A stretch of 33,488 nucleotides of DNA from Bacillota bacterium (GTDB lineage Bacteria > Bacillota > Clostridia > Lachnospirales > Lachnospiraceae). The notes under the pieces were generated by a model. That model did not search any database. It was not told the origin of the DNA and saw only the letters and a program-made list of their open reading frames with translations. Every line of letters begins with the position of its first letter. Positions within the stretch are counted from its first letter, which is position 1. The DNA lies in assembly GCA_023419655.1 (NCBI GenBank), contig JAEZXP010000039.1:1-33488 (forward strand), written 5' to 3'. Below are positions 30,961 through 33,488 of this stretch, piece by piece. The position numbers and the translations under genes were made by a program.

Positions 30961-31785
30961 ATGTGTACAAGTTTTGCAGTATACAGGCAAGAAAAAGCTA
31001 TTTATGGTATGAATTTCGATGCTGATGATATTGATTTAAAACTAAAAGTCAATAGTTATAATGATATGAACTTATTTTACTTTTCAGGCTTAATAGATAA
31101 CAAATACAGGGATATCGCTGGTTTTAATAGTGAGGGTCTTTTTATCTGTACTCAAGCAGTAGAGTATAGTCTAGGTTTTAAATCAAGTTGTGACGAAAAT
31201 GATTGGTTTGCTTTTGATATTTTTGATGAGGCGCTAAAGAAAACAAGAAAAACATCTGAATTTTTTGAAATTCTTAATAAAAGAGTAATCTCGTATCCTA
31301 GAAACCCATTATTCCCAGATTTAGGGCTACATACTATTATTGCTGATAAAACTGGTGATGCATTTATTCTGGAAGAAGGAATAGATACAAATATAATAAG
31401 TAAAATTAATAATGATTTTATTATTATGACTAATTTCCCAAATGGAGATTTCCAGGAAACAAATTATGATAAAATATATGGATGCGGTACTGATAGATAT
31501 ATTTGTGCTCATGAATATATCTGTAATAATATTCATAGCTTTGGAATAAATGAAGCTTTTGAAGTTTTAAGTAAAACTAGTCGGGAGGATACTCTGTGTT
31601 CAATAGTATATGAACCATTAAAAAATGAAATTTATATTCGTTTTAAAAGAGATTTAAGCAAAAAATGGAGAATTTCTATTATTGAAAAAACAGTTCAATC
31701 ATTGGATGGATTTTTAAGCAATAATAAAATTCAATTAACAAATGGAGAAATACTAGTAAAGGATCTTATTAGCTTGTATAAGTGA
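30961..31785 (+). CDS. Ntn-hydrolase of the choloylglycine/penicillin acylase type
   Basis: The 274-residue protein starts MCTSF, so Cys2 would become the N-terminal nucleophile after Met removal. GMNFD (16-20, Asp20), GLHTIIADKTGDAFILEEG (122-140) and IIMTNFPNGDF (Asn158) match positions of bile-salt hydrolase, penicillin V acylase and related linear-amide hydrolases. The Arg usually in GRNFD is Met17 here, an oddity that may alter catalysis. No signal peptide. AAAAGGAGG lies 6 nt before the ATG. The gene is markedly more AT-rich, with A/T-ending codons, than its neighbours and lies between a decayed fragment and tandem repeats, suggesting acquisition by transfer. The substrate is unknown. 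Confidence 0.75.
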   Translation: MCTSFAVYRQEKAIYGMNFDADDIDLKLKVNSYNDMNLFYFSGLIDNKYRDIAGFNSEGLFICTQAVEYSLGFKSSCDENDWFAFDIFDEALKKTRKTSEFFEILNKRVISYPRNPLFPDLGLHTIIADKTGDAFILEEGIDTNIISKINNDFIIMTNFPNGDFQETNYDKIYGCGTDRYICAHEYICNNIHSFGINEAFEVLSKTSREDTLCSIVYEPLKNEIYIRFKRDLSKKWRISIIEKTVQSLDGFLSNNKIQLTNGEILVKDLISLYK

Positions 31786-31789
31786 AAAC

Positions 31790-31827
31790 CATTTAAATAT
31801 AACTATAACATTTAAATATAACTATAA
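31790..31827. repeat. two tandem copies of a 19-bp AT-rich repeat
   Basis: CATTTAAATATAACTATAA occurs twice without a gap, 5 nt after the Ntn-hydrolase stop codon. The copies are identical. Confidence 0.9.
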
Positions 31828-31875
31828 GTATGTTAAAAATAGTTTGACGATTGAGATTAAGTTCAAATAAAAATT

Positions 31876-31907
31876 AGTGGCCATGTGGCTTACATAGTCA
31901 CTTTTTG
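31876..31907 (+). terminator. terminator after the Ntn-hydrolase gene
   Basis: AGTGGC pairs with GTCACT (one G-T pair), and ATGT with ACAT around loop GGCTT, followed by TTTTTGTTT. It lies 90 nt after the stop codon. Confidence 0.65.
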
Positions 31908-31913
31908 TTTGGG

Positions 31914-31919
31914 TATAAT
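31914..31919 (+). promoter_or_regulatory. -10 element for the DUF255 gene
   Basis: A perfect TATAAT lies 36 nt before the ATG. The nearest -35 candidate, CTTACA at 31889-31894, is 19 nt away and lies inside the terminator stem, so terminator and promoter overlap. Confidence 0.5.
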
Positions 31920-31954
31920 AAGGTTGTATCTTTAATTTAAGGAGGTGATGCCCT

Positions 31955-33488
31955 ATGACTAACAGCAGAAAGCCCAATAGATTAATCCATGAAAAATCTC
32001 CTTATCTACTCCAGCATGCCTATAATCCGGTTGATTGGTATCCATGGTGTGATGAAGCCTTTGCAAAAGCGAAAGCAGAAAATAAGCCTGTTTTTTTGTC
32101 TATCGGTTACAGCACCTGTCACTGGTGCCATGTGATGTCGGATGAAAGCTTTGAGGATAATGAAGTTGCAGAGCTTCTAAACGAGCACTTTATTAGTATC
32201 AAAGTCGATAAGGAGGAGCGTGCGGATATTGATACGGTATATATGACCATCTGCCAGGCAGCCACAGGTCACGGAGGCTGGCCTCTGACTATACTTATGA
32301 GTCCGGACGGTAAGCCCTTCTATGCCGCTACCTATCTCCCCAAAAACTCCAGATATGGATTGATAGGCATCGTTGATTTATTAACTCAGATTCATGATGA
32401 TTGGATGCAGAACCGGGAGAATCTGATAGAAACAGGTAACAAAATTACACAGATTATAAAACAGGAATTTGAGAAAAAATCTGATAAAACAGATGTTACA
32501 AAGAATCTTGTTAATCTCGCTGTAACCCAGTTAAAGCAGAGCTTTGACCATGATTATGGCGGTTTTGGAAATGAGCCTAAATTTCCTACACCTCATAATC
32601 TGATGTTTCTTTTGGCTTACTCAAGGCATGAAGCAGATGAATCCTCTCTATTCATGGTGGAAAGCACCCTAACGAATATGTATAAGGGCGGGATATATGA
32701 CCATATCGGTTATGGTTTTTCCAGATATTCTACCGATGCCAAGTGGCTGGTACCTCATTTTGAGAAAATGCTTTATGATAACGCTCTTATGGCAACCGCT
32801 TATCTCGAGGCATATCAATATACTAAAAAGCCTTTGTATAAGATAATTGCAACCCAGATTCTTGAATATGTCCGCCGGGAAATGACGGATAACGAGGGAG
32901 GCTTTTACTCTGCCCAAGATGCCGATAGTGAGGGCGTTGAAGGAAAATATTATCTCTTTAAGCCGGAGGAAATATATGCTGTTCTTCAAAAGGATGATGC
33001 CGGCTTCTTCTGTAATTATTTTGATATCTCTAAGAAAGGGAATTTTGAAGGCTCTTCTATTCCTAACCGGATTCATGCAACCGAGCTAAATCCCGATAAT
33101 GAAAGAGTTGTGCGGTTATGCAGTCAGATTTACCGATACCGTCAAAACCGCCATACGCTTCACAAGGATGACAAGATTCTTACCTCATGGAATTCGCTTA
33201 TGATATCTGCCTATGCTAAAGCAGCCATTATACTACAATGCAAGGAATATGCAGATATCGCCGAGCGGGCAGTTGACTTTATAAATACAAAGCTTATCGA
33301 TAAGGATGGGCAGCTTTATGTAAGATACCGTGAGAAAGAGGCGGCAAATAATGGGCACCTGGATGACTATGCCTTCTTCTGCCATGCCCTTCTCTGCCTA
33401 TATGATGCAACCTTCGATGTCCGGTATCTCAAACAGGCTGTAGAACTGACAGACACAATGCTGCTGGATTTCTGGGATGATATAGATG
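31955..33488 (+). CDS. DUF255/YyaL-type thioredoxin-domain protein, 3' end missing
   Basis: The frame is open from 31955 to the right edge (511 codons); full family members have roughly 650-700 residues. The N-terminal thioredoxin-like domain shows NRLIHEKSPYLLQHAYNPVDW and SIGYSTCHWCHVM (Cys55, Cys58), then KVDKEERADIDTVY and GGWPLTI. The following helical part (from about 190) has DYGGFGNEPKFPTPHNLMF, GGIYDHIGYGFSRYSTD, WLVPHFEKMLYDNA and DADSEGVEGKYY, as in the six-hairpin glycosidase-like domain of YyaL/SPATA20 proteins. Their reaction is not established. AAGGAGG lies 9 nt before the ATG; a four-codon frame starting at 31948 overlaps it. Confidence 0.9.
   Translation, partial: MTNSRKPNRLIHEKSPYLLQHAYNPVDWYPWCDEAFAKAKAENKPVFLSIGYSTCHWCHVMSDESFEDNEVAELLNEHFISIKVDKEERADIDTVYMTICQAATGHGGWPLTILMSPDGKPFYAATYLPKNSRYGLIGIVDLLTQIHDDWMQNRENLIETGNKITQIIKQEFEKKSDKTDVTKNLVNLAVTQLKQSFDHDYGGFGNEPKFPTPHNLMFLLAYSRHEADESSLFMVESTLTNMYKGGIYDHIGYGFSRYSTDAKWLVPHFEKMLYDNALMATAYLEAYQYTKKPLYKIIATQILEYVRREMTDNEGGFYSAQDADSEGVEGKYYLFKPEEIYAVLQKDDAGFFCNYFDISKKGNFEGSSIPNRIHATELNPDNERVVRLCSQIYRYRQNRHTLHKDDKILTSWNSLMISAYAKAAIILQCKEYADIAERAVDFINTKLIDKDGQLYVRYREKEAANNGHLDDYAFFCHALLCLYDATFDVRYLKQAVELTDTMLLDFWDDID

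Overview
The window looks like chromosomal DNA from an anaerobic Gram-positive plant-polysaccharide degrader, most likely a Lachnospiraceae/clostridial relative. This is an inference from strong AGGAGG ribosome sites, lipoprotein signal peptides, a two-iron desulfoferrodoxin, an HD-GYP protein and an ABC-F protein of the Lsa/Vga type. No tRNA, rRNA, CRISPR array, insertion sequence or prophage gene was seen.

Region 1 (1-18870) is a beta-mannan locus. A ROK-family sugar kinase, cut by the window edge, runs rightwards into a shared bidirectional terminator. Facing it is a 12-gene leftward operon from about 18.8 kb to 0.85 kb with one strong promoter. In transcription order it encodes: a GH26 mannanase lipoprotein with a CBM35-like domain; a 1001-residue solute-binding protein fused to N-terminal carbohydrate-binding-like modules; a MalF/MalG-type permease pair; a membrane-anchored NHL/TPR protein; a YIP1-family membrane protein; a DUF5696 membrane protein; a second permease pair; a lipoprotein with three ~125-residue repeats; a conventional solute-binding lipoprotein; and a GH130 mannooligosaccharide phosphorylase. 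The simplest reading is cutting of mannan at the cell surface, capture by several binding proteins, import through two ABC transporters whose ATPase lies elsewhere, and phosphorolysis inside the cell. The NHL-YIP1-DUF5696 trio and the two modular binding proteins are the best candidates for an undescribed system.

Region 2 (19.1-22.2 kb) holds a phosphoribosyltransferase-like protein with a degenerate PRPP loop, a possible small membrane protein, and an Lsa/Vga-type ABC-F ATPase. The ABC-F gene has a ~470-nt leader with palindromes and short upstream ORFs, suggesting attenuation or an inserted palindromic repeat.

Region 3 (22.2-28.7 kb) is a leftward group: YccF, HD-GYP phosphodiesterase, beta-CASP metallo-beta-lactamase protein, AlkD-like DNA repair protein, Crp/Fnr-family regulator, desulfoferrodoxin and thioredoxin. 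Two CRP/FNR-type palindromes lie here, one centred near -41 of the predicted thioredoxin start site. This points to a small redox-stress regulon run by the local regulator.

Region 4 (28.9-33.5 kb) runs rightwards: an FAD amine-oxidase-like protein, a decayed fragment resembling histidyl-tRNA synthetase, an unusually AT-rich Ntn-hydrolase gene (probably acquired), and a DUF255/YyaL-type thioredoxin-domain protein cut by the right edge.
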